Source of the DNA: Bordetella ansorpii
Lineage (GTDB): Bacteria; Pseudomonadota; Gammaproteobacteria; Burkholderiales; Burkholderiaceae_B
Assembly: GCF_900078315.1 (NCBI RefSeq)
Contig: NZ_FKBS01000013.1
Span: 27,883-91,882, forward strand
Length of the DNA: 64,000 nucleotides
Reading direction: 5' to 3'
Part shown: piece by piece, positions 7,834 through 18,800 of the stretch
Layout of the letters: each line of letters begins with the position of its first letter
Position numbering within the stretch: the first letter of the stretch is position 1
Made by a program: the position numbers and the translations under genes
The notes under the pieces: model-generated
The model's database searches: none
What the model saw: only the letters and a program-made list of their open reading frames with translations
What the model was told of the DNA's origin: nothing

Positions 7834-8889
7834 ATGAACGACACGCTGATGCAGCAAGCCATAGACTTCGCCAATGCCCACGAGAGCACCTGGGACCGCA
7901 GCGTCGACGGCGTATGGGGCGTGCATCAGCAGGATCCTCCGCCCTGGAACCGCCTGCTGGGACCGGTGCACGACCGCGGCCCCGTGTCGGGCGTGGTGGT
8001 GGTGGATGGCAAGACCGTGGCGTCCTGGGGCGAACCGGATCGCGCCGACCTGACCTTCAGCGTGGCCAAGCTGTACCTGGCCATCCTGGCCGGCGTGGCG
8101 CACGACAGCGGCCTGTTGCCCGACGTGGACGAACCCGTGGGACGGCGCGTGCCCGGCATCGGCTTCGACGAGGGCCAGAACGCCGAGATCACCTGGCGCC
8201 AGCTGTTGCAGCAGACCAGCGAATGGGAAGGCGAACGCTTCGGCGTGTCCGACCAGGCGGACCGCTATCGCGCCGTCACCTTCGGCACGCCGCCCGATGG
8301 CAAGAAGGGCGATGCGCGGCCGCTGCAGCGCCCGGGCACCTACTGGGAATACAACGACGTGCGCATCAACCAGTTGTCGTATGCGCTGCTGCACCTGTTC
8401 CGCCGGCCGCTGCCCGAGGTGTTCCGCGAAGCCGTCACGCGGCCGCTGGGCGCCAGCGAGGATTGGAACTGGGTCGGCTACGACAACGCCTGGATCGAGC
8501 TGGACGGCCGCCGCATGCAGTCGGTGCCGGGCGGTTCGCACTGGGGCGGCGGCATGTCGATCAGCAGCGTCGACCAGGCCCTGATCGGCCAGATGCTGCT
8601 GGACGAGGGGCGCGCGCGCGACGGCCGGCAGGTGCTGTCGGCCGAATGGATCCGGGCGATGCGCACGCCTTGCGAGCTGGCGCCTTACTACGGTTTCCTG
8701 ATCTGGCTGAATCACCAGGGCAAGGTGTTCCCCAGCGTGCCGGCCTCGAGTTTCTTCGGCGTGGGCGCCGGAAGCTCGTTCACCTGGGTCGAGCCCGAGC
8801 GGCGCATGGTGGTGATCGTGCGCTGGCTGAACTCGGCGCATGCCGACGCGCTGTTCGGCCGCATCCAGGCGGCGGTGGACGCGGACTAG
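7834..8889 (+). CDS. Serine hydrolase, class C beta-lactamase/esterase-like fold
   Basis: A 351-residue protein of the penicillin-binding-like serine hydrolase family. The nucleophile motif SVAK is at residues 76-79. A Tyr-containing motif, EYNDVR, lies at 172-177 in the place of the usual YxN, but with the Asn shifted one residue. HWGGGMSIS at about 235 corresponds to the region of the third motif. There is no signal peptide, so it is probably a cytosolic esterase or peptidase rather than a beta-lactamase. AGGAG lies about 7 bases upstream. The gene appears to have replaced most of an M20 peptidase gene whose tail remains just upstream. Substrate is unknown. Confidence 0.75.
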   Translation: MNDTLMQQAIDFANAHESTWDRSVDGVWGVHQQDPPPWNRLLGPVHDRGPVSGVVVVDGKTVASWGEPDRADLTFSVAKLYLAILAGVAHDSGLLPDVDEPVGRRVPGIGFDEGQNAEITWRQLLQQTSEWEGERFGVSDQADRYRAVTFGTPPDGKKGDARPLQRPGTYWEYNDVRINQLSYALLHLFRRPLPEVFREAVTRPLGASEDWNWVGYDNAWIELDGRRMQSVPGGSHWGGGMSISSVDQALIGQMLLDEGRARDGRQVLSAEWIRAMRTPCELAPYYGFLIWLNHQGKVFPSVPASSFFGVGAGSSFTWVEPERRMVVIVRWLNSAHADALFGRIQAAVDAD

Positions 8890-8909
8890 GATTTGCCGGA
8901 TCTCCGGAT

Positions 8910-8931
8910 GCAGCGGCCGCGCGGCCGCTGC
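8910..8931. terminator. 22-bp perfect GC palindrome after the serine hydrolase gene
   Basis: GCAGCGGCCGC followed directly by GCGGCCGCTGC, 20 bases after the stop codon. There is no T-run behind it, so it is a hairpin of probable but unproven terminator function. Confidence 0.45.
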
Positions 8932-9122
8932 GTGTGGCTGCTATCCTTACGAGATGGCCCCAGGCCGAGGCGCCCCGGCGCACGTTCGCGTGCGTAAGGT
9001 GCCCGTAAGAGCCTGGCGATACGGTTGCGTGTCGTAAGAGAGAGCGTGCCCACAGGCCGGTTCTTCGGCCTGGCGGGCAATAAAAACGGCAGCACCAGAA
9101 TCACACTGATCGGAGACCAACC

Positions 9123-11102
<1,980 letters not shown>

Positions 11103-11110
11103 CCGGCCAT

Positions 11111-11144
11111 GCCGCCCGGGTCCCTGCCACAGGAACCGGGCGGC
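11111..11144 (+). other. GC-rich hairpin behind acs
   Basis: The 9-bp arms GCCGCCCGG / CCGGGCGGC form a hairpin eight bases past the acs stop. With no T-run, it could protect the 3' end or assist termination together with the next hairpin. Confidence 0.4.
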
Positions 11145-11157
11145 GGCCGATGACCGC

Positions 11158-11188
11158 GGGCCGGCCTTCATGCCGGCCCTTGCTTTTT
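11158..11188 (+). terminator. Rho-independent terminator after acs
   Basis: An 8-bp stem GGGCCGGC / GCCGGCCC with a 6-base loop is followed by TTGCTTTTT. It lies between acs and the DMT exporter gene. Confidence 0.75.
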
Positions 11189-11207
11189 CCTCTTCCGGAG
11201 TCCTGCA

Positions 11208-12113
11208 GTGAACCCCAGCAGTGCCGGCCGCAGCGGCCTGATCCTGATGCTCGTCACCATCCTGGTGTGGGCGGGCAGCTGGATCGCGATGAAATCGGTG
11301 GTTCCCTATATCGGGCCTTTCGACTTCGCGGCGGCGCGTTATCTGGGCGGATCTGCCGTGCTGTTCGCCGCGGCCCTGGCGCTGCGCCGCCCGCTGGGCG
11401 TGCCGTGGCGCCTGACGCTGCTGGTGGGCATCACGCAGAACGCCGCTTTCCAGGGCTTCGTGCAACTGGGGCTGGGGCAGGGCGGCGTGGGGCAGGTGGC
11501 GCTGACCACGTACACCATGCCGTTCTGGGTGGTGCTGCTGGGCTGGTGGCTGCTGGGCGACAAGCCCTCGATGCGGCATTGGGCGGGCATCGCGCTGGCT
11601 GCGCTCGGCCTGCTGTGGTTCGTGGCGCCCTGGAAGGGCCTGGACGCCGGGCTGCTGCCGATCGGCCTGGGCACGGCCGCGGGCTTTTTCTGGGCATTGG
11701 GCACGGTGCTGGCCAAGCGCACCTTCGACAGGCATTCCCCCGACGTGCTGGTGTTTTCCGCCTGGCAGATGTTGCTGGGCGGGCTGGCGCTGCTGCCTGC
11801 CGCCTTGCTGGTGCCGCAGAAGGCCCTGCAATGGAACGCCACGCTGATCGTCGGCATGCTGTACGTGGTGCTGATCGCCACGGCGCTCGGTTACCTGATG
11901 TGGATGCTGGTGATCCGGCGCGTGCCGGCGTCCATCGCGGGCCTGTCCGGCCTGGGCGTACCTGTGATGGCCGTGCTGATGGCGTGGGTCTTCCTGGGCG
12001 AGCAGCCGTCGGTCGACGAGGGCATCGCCATGGCGCTGATCCTGTCCGGCCTGTGGGTCGTCAGCCGTGCCGCCCGCAGGCCGTCCGAGAGCGGTGATAC
12101 AGTCGTCCGATGA
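11208..12113 (+). CDS. EamA/DMT-superfamily transporter (RhaT/YdcZ-like exporter)
   Basis: A 301-residue inner-membrane protein with about ten hydrophobic segments arranged as two EamA repeats (roughly residues 8-140 and 150-285). It shows the usual first-helix LILMLVTILVWAGSWIAMK and a second repeat beginning LLPIGLGTAAGFFWALGTVLAK. Such carriers usually export amino acids, metabolites or drugs; the substrate cannot be read from sequence. Translation starts at GTG with TCCGGAG eight bases upstream. The next gene is threonine aldolase, so an amino-acid-related export role is possible but only suggested by position. Confidence 0.85.
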   Translation: MNPSSAGRSGLILMLVTILVWAGSWIAMKSVVPYIGPFDFAAARYLGGSAVLFAAALALRRPLGVPWRLTLLVGITQNAAFQGFVQLGLGQGGVGQVALTTYTMPFWVVLLGWWLLGDKPSMRHWAGIALAALGLLWFVAPWKGLDAGLLPIGLGTAAGFFWALGTVLAKRTFDRHSPDVLVFSAWQMLLGGLALLPAALLVPQKALQWNATLIVGMLYVVLIATALGYLMWMLVIRRVPASIAGLSGLGVPVMAVLMAWVFLGEQPSVDEGIAMALILSGLWVVSRAARRPSESGDTVVR

Positions 12114-12154
12114 CTCGCCAGGCCTTGCGCCGACCCGTTTCCCATTCGATTCTT

Positions 12155-12179
12155 GCCGGCGCGGTGCGCCGGCTTCTTC
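12155..12179 (+). terminator. Hairpin terminator between the exporter and ltaE
   Basis: An 8-bp stem GCCGGCGC / GCGCCGGC with a 3-base loop is followed by TTCTTC. The weak T-run makes it a partial terminator at best. Confidence 0.5.
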
Positions 12180-12201
12180 ATCTAGCAATCCTGGAGCCAG
12201 C

Positions 12202-13218
12202 ATGATCGATTTGCGTAGCGATACCGTCACCCGTCCTTCTCCCGCCATGCTGCAGGCCATGGGGCAGGCCGCCGTCGGCGACGACGTGATGGGCGACGAT
12301 CCCACCGTGCACCGCCTGCAGGCCGCGGTGGCCGAGCGCGCCGGCAAGGAGGCCGGCCTGTTCTTCCCGTCCGGCACGCAAAGCAACCTGGCCGGCCTGA
12401 TGGCGCATTGCGGCCGCGGCGACGAGTACCTGGTGGGCCAACTGGCCCACACGTACAAGTACGAAGGCGGCGGCGCCGCGGTGCTGGCCAGCATCCAGCC
12501 GCAGCCGATCGAACACGCCGCCGACGGCTCGCTGCCGCTGGAAAAGCTGAAGGCCGCCGTCAAGCCGGCGGACGATCCCCACTTTGCGCGCACCCGCCTG
12601 CTGGCGCTGGAGAACACTTTCCAAGGCAAGGTCATCCCCGCCGACTACATCAAGCAGGCGACCGACTGGGCGCGCGGCATCGGGCTGGGCGTGCATCTGG
12701 ACGGCGCGCGCGCCTTCAACGCGGCCGTGGCCAGCGGCGTGCCGGTGCAAACCATCTGCGACCCTTTCGACTCGGTGTCGATCTGCTTCTCCAAGGGCCT
12801 GGGCGCGCCGGTGGGCTCGGTGCTGGTGGGCAGCAAGGCGCTGCTGGACCAGGCGCGCCGCTGGCGCAAGGTGCTGGGCGGCGGCATGCGTCAGTCGGGC
12901 GTCCTGGCCGCGGCCTGCCTGTATGCGCTGGAGCACAATGTCGAACGGCTGGCCGAAGACCATGCCAATGCCGAACGCCTGGCGCGTGGCCTGGCGGACA
13001 TCGACGGCGTGCGCATCGCCGCGCAGAACACCAATATGGTGTTCGCGGAATTCGATCCGGTGAAGTGCGAGGGGCTGACCGAAGCCATGGCCCGGCAGGG
13101 CATCATGATGCGGGCGATCTACGACGGCCCCACGCGGCTGGTCACGCACCTGGACATGACGGCGGCGGACGTGGATCACGTGGTGGGCGCGGTGCGCGAG
13201 CATGCCGGCCGGCGGTAG
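12202..13218 (+). CDS. ltaE: Low-specificity L-threonine aldolase
   Basis: A 338-residue PLP enzyme that cleaves threonine or allo-threonine to glycine and acetaldehyde in the cytosol. The N-terminal signature MIDLRSDTVTRPSPAML and VGDDVMGDDPTV, together with the PLP-lysine motif CFSKGLGAPVGS (Lys198), identify it. The HLDGARAFNAAV segment holds the cofactor-contacting Asp and Arg. The length matches the family (~335-345). CTGGAG precedes the ATG at 12202; longer in-frame starts upstream would overlap the exporter gene and are unlikely. Confidence 0.92.
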   Translation: MIDLRSDTVTRPSPAMLQAMGQAAVGDDVMGDDPTVHRLQAAVAERAGKEAGLFFPSGTQSNLAGLMAHCGRGDEYLVGQLAHTYKYEGGGAAVLASIQPQPIEHAADGSLPLEKLKAAVKPADDPHFARTRLLALENTFQGKVIPADYIKQATDWARGIGLGVHLDGARAFNAAVASGVPVQTICDPFDSVSICFSKGLGAPVGSVLVGSKALLDQARRWRKVLGGGMRQSGVLAAACLYALEHNVERLAEDHANAERLARGLADIDGVRIAAQNTNMVFAEFDPVKCEGLTEAMARQGIMMRAIYDGPTRLVTHLDMTAADVDHVVGAVREHAGRR

Positions 13219-13281
13219 GCGACCGTCGCCCGGGTCCGCCCGTTTGCATCGCTCGAGGGAGGCGTGAAGCCACCGGCAAGC

Positions 13282-13326
13282 AGGTAACAATTCGGTAACC
13301 TCCGGTTCATGATGCATGCGTAGGAT
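13282..13326 (+). promoter_or_regulatory. Pho-box-like triple repeat plus -10 upstream of the STN/sigma/FecR operon
   Basis: Three heptamers lie at an exact 11-bp period: AGGTAAC (13282-13288), CGGTAAC (13293-13299) and GGTTCAT (13304-13310). A -10-like TAGGAT sits at 13321-13326, ten bases after the last repeat. PhoB boxes have 7-bp direct repeats with 4-bp spacers that replace the -35 and end about 10 bp before the -10. Individual half-sites are degenerate against CTGTCAT, so the call rests on geometry. Confidence 0.45.
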
Positions 13327-13350
13327 GCGAGCCTTCCTTGACCTCCTTCG

Positions 13351-14094
13351 ATGCGCCTGACCCCGGGGTGCTCTCTCGAAGTCGTGCGTGTCCTAGCCAT
13401 GTTGATCGCGGTTTTGAGCATGAGCGCCGGCGAGCTGTCGGCGCAGCCGGCCCTCGAACAGGACCCGGCGCCCCGTCCGTCCACCCTGGCGGACGATGAC
13501 GGCCCGGTCGTGGGGCCGATGCTTTTCGATCTGCCCAGCATGCCGTTGGCCATGGCGCTCGCGCGCTACGGCGAACTCACCCGTCGTTCGCTGCTGTACG
13601 AGACCCGCTGGGTATCGGGCCGGCATTCCTCGCCGGTACAGGGTGTGTATCCGCCCGACGAAGCCCTGGCGCGGTTGCTGAGCCAGTCCGGCCTGTCGGC
13701 CCGCGTGCTGTCGCCCGAAGCCGTGTCCGTCGCGCCGCAAGCCGGCTCGGGCGCGCGGGGGGGCGCACCCGCCAGCAGTCCGAGCGGCAGCGCCGCGCCG
13801 ACGCCGCAGGCCTACGACAGCTACCTGCGGCAGCGCATCGCGGTGTCCCTGTGCGGCATGCCGGCCTTGCGCGACGAGATGCCGCGCATCGTGCTGCGCC
13901 TGGCGGTCGGCGAGGCGCGCCGGGCCGAGTCGCTGCGCGTGAGCATCGAGTCCCGGCCGGCCCTGGAGCCTTCCGTGCGCGCGGCGATCTCCGGGCTCGA
14001 CCTGGCGCCGCCGCCGCCCGACATGGCGCAGCCCATCCTGATGATGATCCGCCCGGCCAGCAACGTCTGCGGCAGCCCGGTGGCGCGGCCATGA
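13351..14094 (+). CDS. Exported STN-domain protein with TonB-C-like tail (VreA-like signalling component)
   Basis: A 247-residue protein with an N-terminal signal peptide (hydrophobic VLAMLIAVLSMSAG, probable cleavage near LSA-QPA at about residue 31). A Secretin/TonB short N-terminal (STN) domain follows at about 57-125 (LFDLPSMPLAMALARYGELT ... ALARLLSQSGL). After a Ser/Gly/Ala/Pro linker (about 128-152) comes a domain resembling TonB C-termini (YLRQRIAVSLCGMPALRDE ... VSIESRPALEPSVRAAI). There is no TonB-dependent beta-barrel, which classical sigma-regulator receptors carry. It overlaps the ECF sigma gene by ATGA. By analogy with P. aeruginosa VreA in the PUMA3 system it would pass a periplasmic signal to the FecR-like protein. 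The start could also be at 13399; neither has a clear ribosome site. Confidence 0.7.
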   Translation: MRLTPGCSLEVVRVLAMLIAVLSMSAGELSAQPALEQDPAPRPSTLADDDGPVVGPMLFDLPSMPLAMALARYGELTRRSLLYETRWVSGRHSSPVQGVYPPDEALARLLSQSGLSARVLSPEAVSVAPQAGSGARGGAPASSPSGSAAPTPQAYDSYLRQRIAVSLCGMPALRDEMPRIVLRLAVGEARRAESLRVSIESRPALEPSVRAAISGLDLAPPPPDMAQPILMMIRPASNVCGSPVARP

Positions 14095-14684
14095 CGCGTC
14101 CGAACCGCTTCAAGGGCGACCATTCCGGCGTCCAGCACGAGGGTCTGGCCGCGGCCGGTTCCGGGCAGGGCCGCCTGCAGAAACTGCTGGTCGAACGCTA
14201 CGAGGCGCTGAAGGCGCAGATCGCGCACCGCCTGGGCGGCTCCGCCGCCGAATCGGCGGGCGATGCGCTGCACGATGCCTACGTGCGGCTGGCCTCGATG
14301 GAAAGCCTCGAACACGTGCAGTATCCGCGCACCTACCTCGTCAATGCCGCGGTCAACTCGGTCATCGACCGGTTGCGCGGCGACGTGCGCTTCGCCAGCG
14401 AGGAAGAGGTCGACGCCCTGTTCGAGACCGCGGCCGACGAGGCCCCGGGGCCCGACCAGGAACTGATGGACCGCCAGCGCATGCAGCATGCCTTCGCGGC
14501 GCTTGAAACCTTGCCGGCGCGGCAGCGCGAGCTGCTGCTGTCGTATCGCGTGGGCGAGGTCGATACCGAGACGCTGGCCCAGCGCTGGGGCATTTCGCCC
14601 GGCATGGTGCGGCGCGAGATCCGGCAGGCGCACAAGGCATGCGTGGCCGCGCTGCAGAAGATCGATGCGGGAGGGACGGCATGA
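14091..14684 (+). CDS. ECF-family RNA polymerase sigma factor (FecI/VreI-like)
   Basis: A 197-residue sigma-70-family factor. Region 2 lies at about residues 25-90 (LLVERYEALKAQIAHRL ... YLVNAAVNSVIDRLRGD). Region 4 lies at about 125-185 (AFAALETLPARQRELLL ... ETLAQRWGISPGMVRREI), which forms the -35-reading HTH. Size and domain order fit iron-starvation-type ECF factors. Start and stop overlap both neighbours (ATGA junctions at 14091 and 14681), so sensor, sigma and anti-sigma are translationally coupled. The likely target is the giant exoprotein gene 0.2 kb behind the operon; this is inferred from position. Confidence 0.85.
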   Translation: MTRPNRFKGDHSGVQHEGLAAAGSGQGRLQKLLVERYEALKAQIAHRLGGSAAESAGDALHDAYVRLASMESLEHVQYPRTYLVNAAVNSVIDRLRGDVRFASEEEVDALFETAADEAPGPDQELMDRQRMQHAFAALETLPARQRELLLSYRVGEVDTETLAQRWGISPGMVRREIRQAHKACVAALQKIDAGGTA

Positions 14685-15622
14685 CCCGCGATGCCGCCTT
14701 GCGCCGCCAGGCGCACGATTGGGCGCTCAAGCTCAGGACGGGCCGTCCCACCACCGAGGACGTGGCGGCCTTCAAGCGCTGGCGCGACGGCAGCCCGGCG
14801 CATGCGCAGGCGTGGTCGCAGGCCGTCAAAGACTGGAAGACCGTGGGCGAGACGGCACAGGTCTTTCGCGCGGTTCATCCCGCCAGCGCCGCGACGCCGG
14901 TGCGCCGCGGCCGGCGCATGTTCCTGGGCGCGGGATTGTCCGCCGCGGGGGCGCTGGCGGTGGTCGGCGCCATTCATCCGCCGCTGGGACTCTGGCCCTC
15001 GCTGCAGGAATGGGGCGCGGACTATCGCACGCGCACCGGCGAGCAGCGCACCGTGCGGCTGGGCCGGCAACTCGACCTGGCGCTCAATACCCAGACCAGC
15101 GTCGACGTCAGCGAGGCCGACGGCATCGCGCGCATCGCCCTGATCTCGGGAGAAGCCGCGATCTCGGCCAAGGACGCGCGGTGCGAGGTCGTGGCGGGCG
15201 CGGGACGCCTGACGCTGGCCGACGCCGACATCGAGATCCGGTGCCTGTCCCATGCGCGCGTGCGCGTGGTGTGCCTGCGCGGGCATGCCGAACTGCACCA
15301 TGGGGAACACAGCGTGCCGCTGCGGGCGGGCGAGCAGACCGTGTTCAACCGCGACCGCGCCAGTGCGCCGGCCGCGGCCGCCGGGGGCCAGTCCGCCTGG
15401 CGGCAGGGCCGCGTGGTGTTCGACGGCATGCCGCTGTCCGAAGCGGTCGACGAGATCAACCGCTACCGGCCTGGCCGGGTGGTGCTGGCCGACAGCAGCC
15501 TGGCGGGCCGGCGCTTCACGGCGAGCTTCAACATCAATGCGCTGGACGAGGCCATCGATGTGCTGCACGAGGTCTATGGTGTCCCCGTGCGGCGCATGGG
15601 CGAACTGGTTCTGCTGGGGTAG
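14681..15622 (+). CDS. FecR-family anti-sigma factor
   Basis: A 313-residue inner-membrane regulator. An N-terminal DUF4880/cytoplasmic sigma-binding region (about residues 5-55, LRRQAHDWALKLRTGRPTTE) is followed by one transmembrane segment (about 83-105, MFLGAGLSAAGALAVVGAI). The periplasmic FecR domain lies at about 120-220 (TGEQRTVRLGRQLDLALNT), and a C-terminal STN-like domain at about 245-313 (GRVVFDGMPLSEAVDEINRY). In this class the protein holds the ECF sigma factor until the STN of the sensor contacts its periplasmic part. GGGAGGG precedes the ATG at 14681, which overlaps the sigma stop. Confidence 0.85.
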   Translation: MTRDAALRRQAHDWALKLRTGRPTTEDVAAFKRWRDGSPAHAQAWSQAVKDWKTVGETAQVFRAVHPASAATPVRRGRRMFLGAGLSAAGALAVVGAIHPPLGLWPSLQEWGADYRTRTGEQRTVRLGRQLDLALNTQTSVDVSEADGIARIALISGEAAISAKDARCEVVAGAGRLTLADADIEIRCLSHARVRVVCLRGHAELHHGEHSVPLRAGEQTVFNRDRASAPAAAAGGQSAWRQGRVVFDGMPLSEAVDEINRYRPGRVVLADSSLAGRRFTASFNINALDEAIDVLHEVYGVPVRRMGELVLLG

Positions 15623-15630
15623 GCGGCGAT

Positions 15631-15651
15631 GGATCGGCGATTGTCCGATCC
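15631..15651 (+). terminator. Hairpin behind the FecR-like gene
   Basis: A 7-bp stem GGATCGG / CCGATCC with a 7-base loop is followed by GTCCTCATTTT, nine bases after the stop. It suggests the sigma operon ends here and the exoprotein gene has its own promoter. Confidence 0.5.
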
Positions 15652-15849
15652 GTCCTCATTTTCCATGACTGTGCGGGCGCCTCGCGGCGTCAGGTCCGCA
15701 GCCGCTCGGTCCGGCGCCAGGTACGTTTGTCATAAAAAATTCACGAGAAACCGGTTCTCCGGAGCGTTGCCAGAACGTCGAGTTCCCATCAGCACACCAA
15801 GGCTGCCCGGACTTCGCCGGGCATGCCGTTTCAACGGAATGGACCCGAC
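15652..15849 (+). promoter_or_regulatory. Leader/promoter region of the giant tpsA-like gene
   Basis: This 198-base gap must hold the exoprotein promoter. An AT-rich CATAAAAAATTC (about 15730-15741) is followed by a near-palindrome GAGAAACCGGTTCTC. A small hairpin TGCCCGG / CCGGGCA lies at 15804-15823, close to the start codon. I cannot fix a -35/-10 pair for the ECF factor from sequence alone. Confidence 0.35.
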
Positions 15850-18800
15850 ATGACTGCGCATCGCCGGCCTGGCTTTCTCCCTGTTTCCCACGAACGCTCG
15901 CGTGCGGCGCCAGGCATGATGCCCCTTCGCCACAACGCCTGGCGCCTGACGCCGCTGGCCCTGTCCATGGCGATGGCCGCCGTGGGGGCGGCGCTGCCCC
16001 AGGGCGCGCAGGCGGCCGGCGCCTGGTTCGCGGCGTCGGGCGCGGGCAAGACGACCGCGGCGCAGAACGAGGGCCTGGGGCGTGCCGGCGGGCCGCTGCC
16101 CGGTACGGGCGCGGCCGCGGCCCAGCAGGCGGCCGCCAAGCAGAAGCTGGCGCGCTCCATCGACAACCTGAACCGCACGGCTGGCGCCATCGCCGCCCAG
16201 CAGGCCGCACAGGCCGCCGCGCGCAGCGCCGCCCAGCAAGCCGCTTCGGACATTCCCGACGGCCTGGCCGAGGGCGGCCTGAAGATCGACACCCAGGCCG
16301 CCACGGCAGGCTGGCTGAACGCCGCGGCCCCCGTGCAGACGGCCTCGGCAGGCAAGACCACCGTGACGGTGCAGCAGACCGCCGACCGCGCGATCCTGAA
16401 CTGGGAGACCTTCAACGTCGGGCGCAACACCACGGTGGATTTCGCCCAGCAGGCCGACTGGTCGGTGCTCAACCGCGTCAACGACCCGAAGGCGCGGCCC
16501 TCGCAGATCCAGGGCGCGATCAAGGGCGGCGGCACAGTGCTGCTGGTCAACCGCAACGGCATCGTGTTCACGGGCACGTCGCAGGTCGACGTGCGCAACC
16601 TGGTGGCGGCGGCGACGGACTTCACCGACGCGCAATTCCAGGCCAACGGCATCTACGGCGCCAACGGCACGGGCCAGAGTTTCACCAACGCGGGCGGCAA
16701 TGTGCGGGTGGAGGCGGGTGCGCAATTGAGCACGCTGGCGCCCACGTCCGTGACGCAGGGCGGCGGCTACGTGCTGCTGCTGGGCAAGGAGGTGCGCAAC
16801 GCGGGCCGGATCGCCACGCCGCGCGGGCAGGCGCAACTGGCCGCGGGCGACAGCTTCGTCATCCGCAAGGGCTACGCGACCGACGGCAACACCTGGTCGA
16901 CCACGCGCGGCAACGAGGTGTCGCCGCAGATGAACGGCCGCACCGACGTGGGCCTGGTCGAGAACACCGGCCTGTTGATGGCCGCCGAGGGCGACATCAC
17001 CCTGGCCGGCCACGACGTGCGGCAGAACGGCGTGGCGGTGGCGACCACCACGGTGAACCAGCGCGGCACGGTGCACCTGCTGAATTCGGCCACGGACGCG
17101 ACGGGCAGCGTGATGCTGGGCGCGGCCGCCACGACGGCGGTGGTGTTGCAGGATGATGGCACGACCGCGCTGGACAGCCAGCGCACGGCGCTGGTGGTGG
17201 ATTCGGCCACGCAGGACGGGCTGCGCGTGTACACCGGCCTGTTCGACAACCTGTCGGTGCTGTCGGACCGCCGCGACCAGTCGCGCGTGGAGATCGTCTC
17301 GGGCAATACCGTGGATGTCGCCGGGGGCAGCCTGACGCTGGCCACGGGCGGGCAGATCGCGGTCAGCGCCGCCAAGCGGGCGCAGGTGGAAAGCGGCGCG
17401 ACGCTGGATGTCTCGGGCGCGGTGGGCGTGCAACTGGCGATGTCCACGAACAACGTGCAGGTCAACATCCAGGGCAACGAGCAGCGCGACGCGCCGGTCA
17501 ACCGCGACAGCGGCACGTTGAACAACTCGGACGTGTGGGTGGACATCCGCCGGCTGCTGTACGTACCGGCGGGCACGGGCGGCTATGCCGGCGACCGCTA
17601 CTACACGTCGGGCGGCCTGCTGGAGGTCAGCGGCTACCTGGGCACGCAGGGCCACACCATCGGCCAGTGGGCGGCCACGGGCGGCACGGTGGCGCTGTCG
17701 GGCGCCGAGGTGGTGACGCGGCCGGGCGCGATGGTGAACCTGGCCGGCGGCAGCTACGACGTGCAGTCGGGCTATCGCAACGTGACCTGGCTGCGCGGCG
17801 GCGACGGGCGGCTGTACACGGTGGACGACGCCCCGGCGGACCTCGCGTTCGCGGGCGTGTACCAGGGCTATGAAGACAAGCACGCGCGCTGGGGCGACGA
17901 GTCGTCGCGGTTTTTCCGCAGTCCGCTGATCGCGCCCGAGCGCGTGTACGAAGCCGGCTACACGGTGGGCCGCGATGCCGGGCGGCTGATCGTCAGCGCT
18001 CCGACCGCCATCCTGGAAGGCGCGCTGGACACCAGCGTGTACGACGGCCCGCGCCAGGGCGACGCCGCCGACGCCGCGCAGCGCGACAGCTATCTGCAGT
18101 CGCAACTGGCGGTGGCCCGTCCGGGCGGCCTGGCCATCGGCCGGTACAACGCGCAGGGCCTGCAGGGCGGCTACGCGACCGACGTGAGGATCGGCGACAT
18201 CGCGCCGCTGCAGGACGCGCCGGGCGTGAACGACGCGCTGCCCGAAGACCGCCTGAACACGGCCTGGCTCGACGCGGCGACGCTGAACGCGGCCGGGCTG
18301 GGCAGCCTGACGATCACCACGACGGACCGGATCAGCGTCGCGTCGCCGCTGCAACTGGCCACGGGCGGCAGCGTGAAGCTGTCCTCGACCACCATCGACG
18401 TGGCTTCGACCATCACGGCGCGCTCGGGCAGCATCGTCCTGGCGACGTTCTACGACAGCCCCAGCGGCAAGACGCTGATGGCCAGCAGCAGCGGCGCGAG
18501 CCCGAGCATCGTGCTGCAGCCCGGCGCCGCGCTGGACACGCACGGCCTGTGGGTGAACGCCTTGATCGATCCAGCCGGCACCGCCGGCCTGGCCTACCTG
18601 GACGGCGGCGATGTCACGCTGGATTCGTCGGGCGCGGTGACGCTGTCGGCGGGCAGCCTGATCGACGTGACGTCGGGCGGCGCGGTGCTGCAGAAGGGCA
18701 AGACGCAGGGCGGCAAGGGCGGCGACGTGACGCTGATCGCGGGCGATCCGTTCGGCGGCGGCGGCGTGGCGCCCACCACGCCGGAGAACGCCCTGCATGG

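Noticed and set aside
7834..8889. Calling the serine hydrolase a resistance beta-lactamase
   Set aside because: No signal peptide is visible and the second motif deviates from YxN. Many cytosolic esterases share the SxxK fold.
13351..14094. The STN protein as a truncated TonB-dependent receptor pseudogene
   Set aside because: The frame is intact, has its own C-terminal domain and signal peptide, and overlaps the sigma gene precisely. This fits a dedicated barrel-less sensor better than decay.
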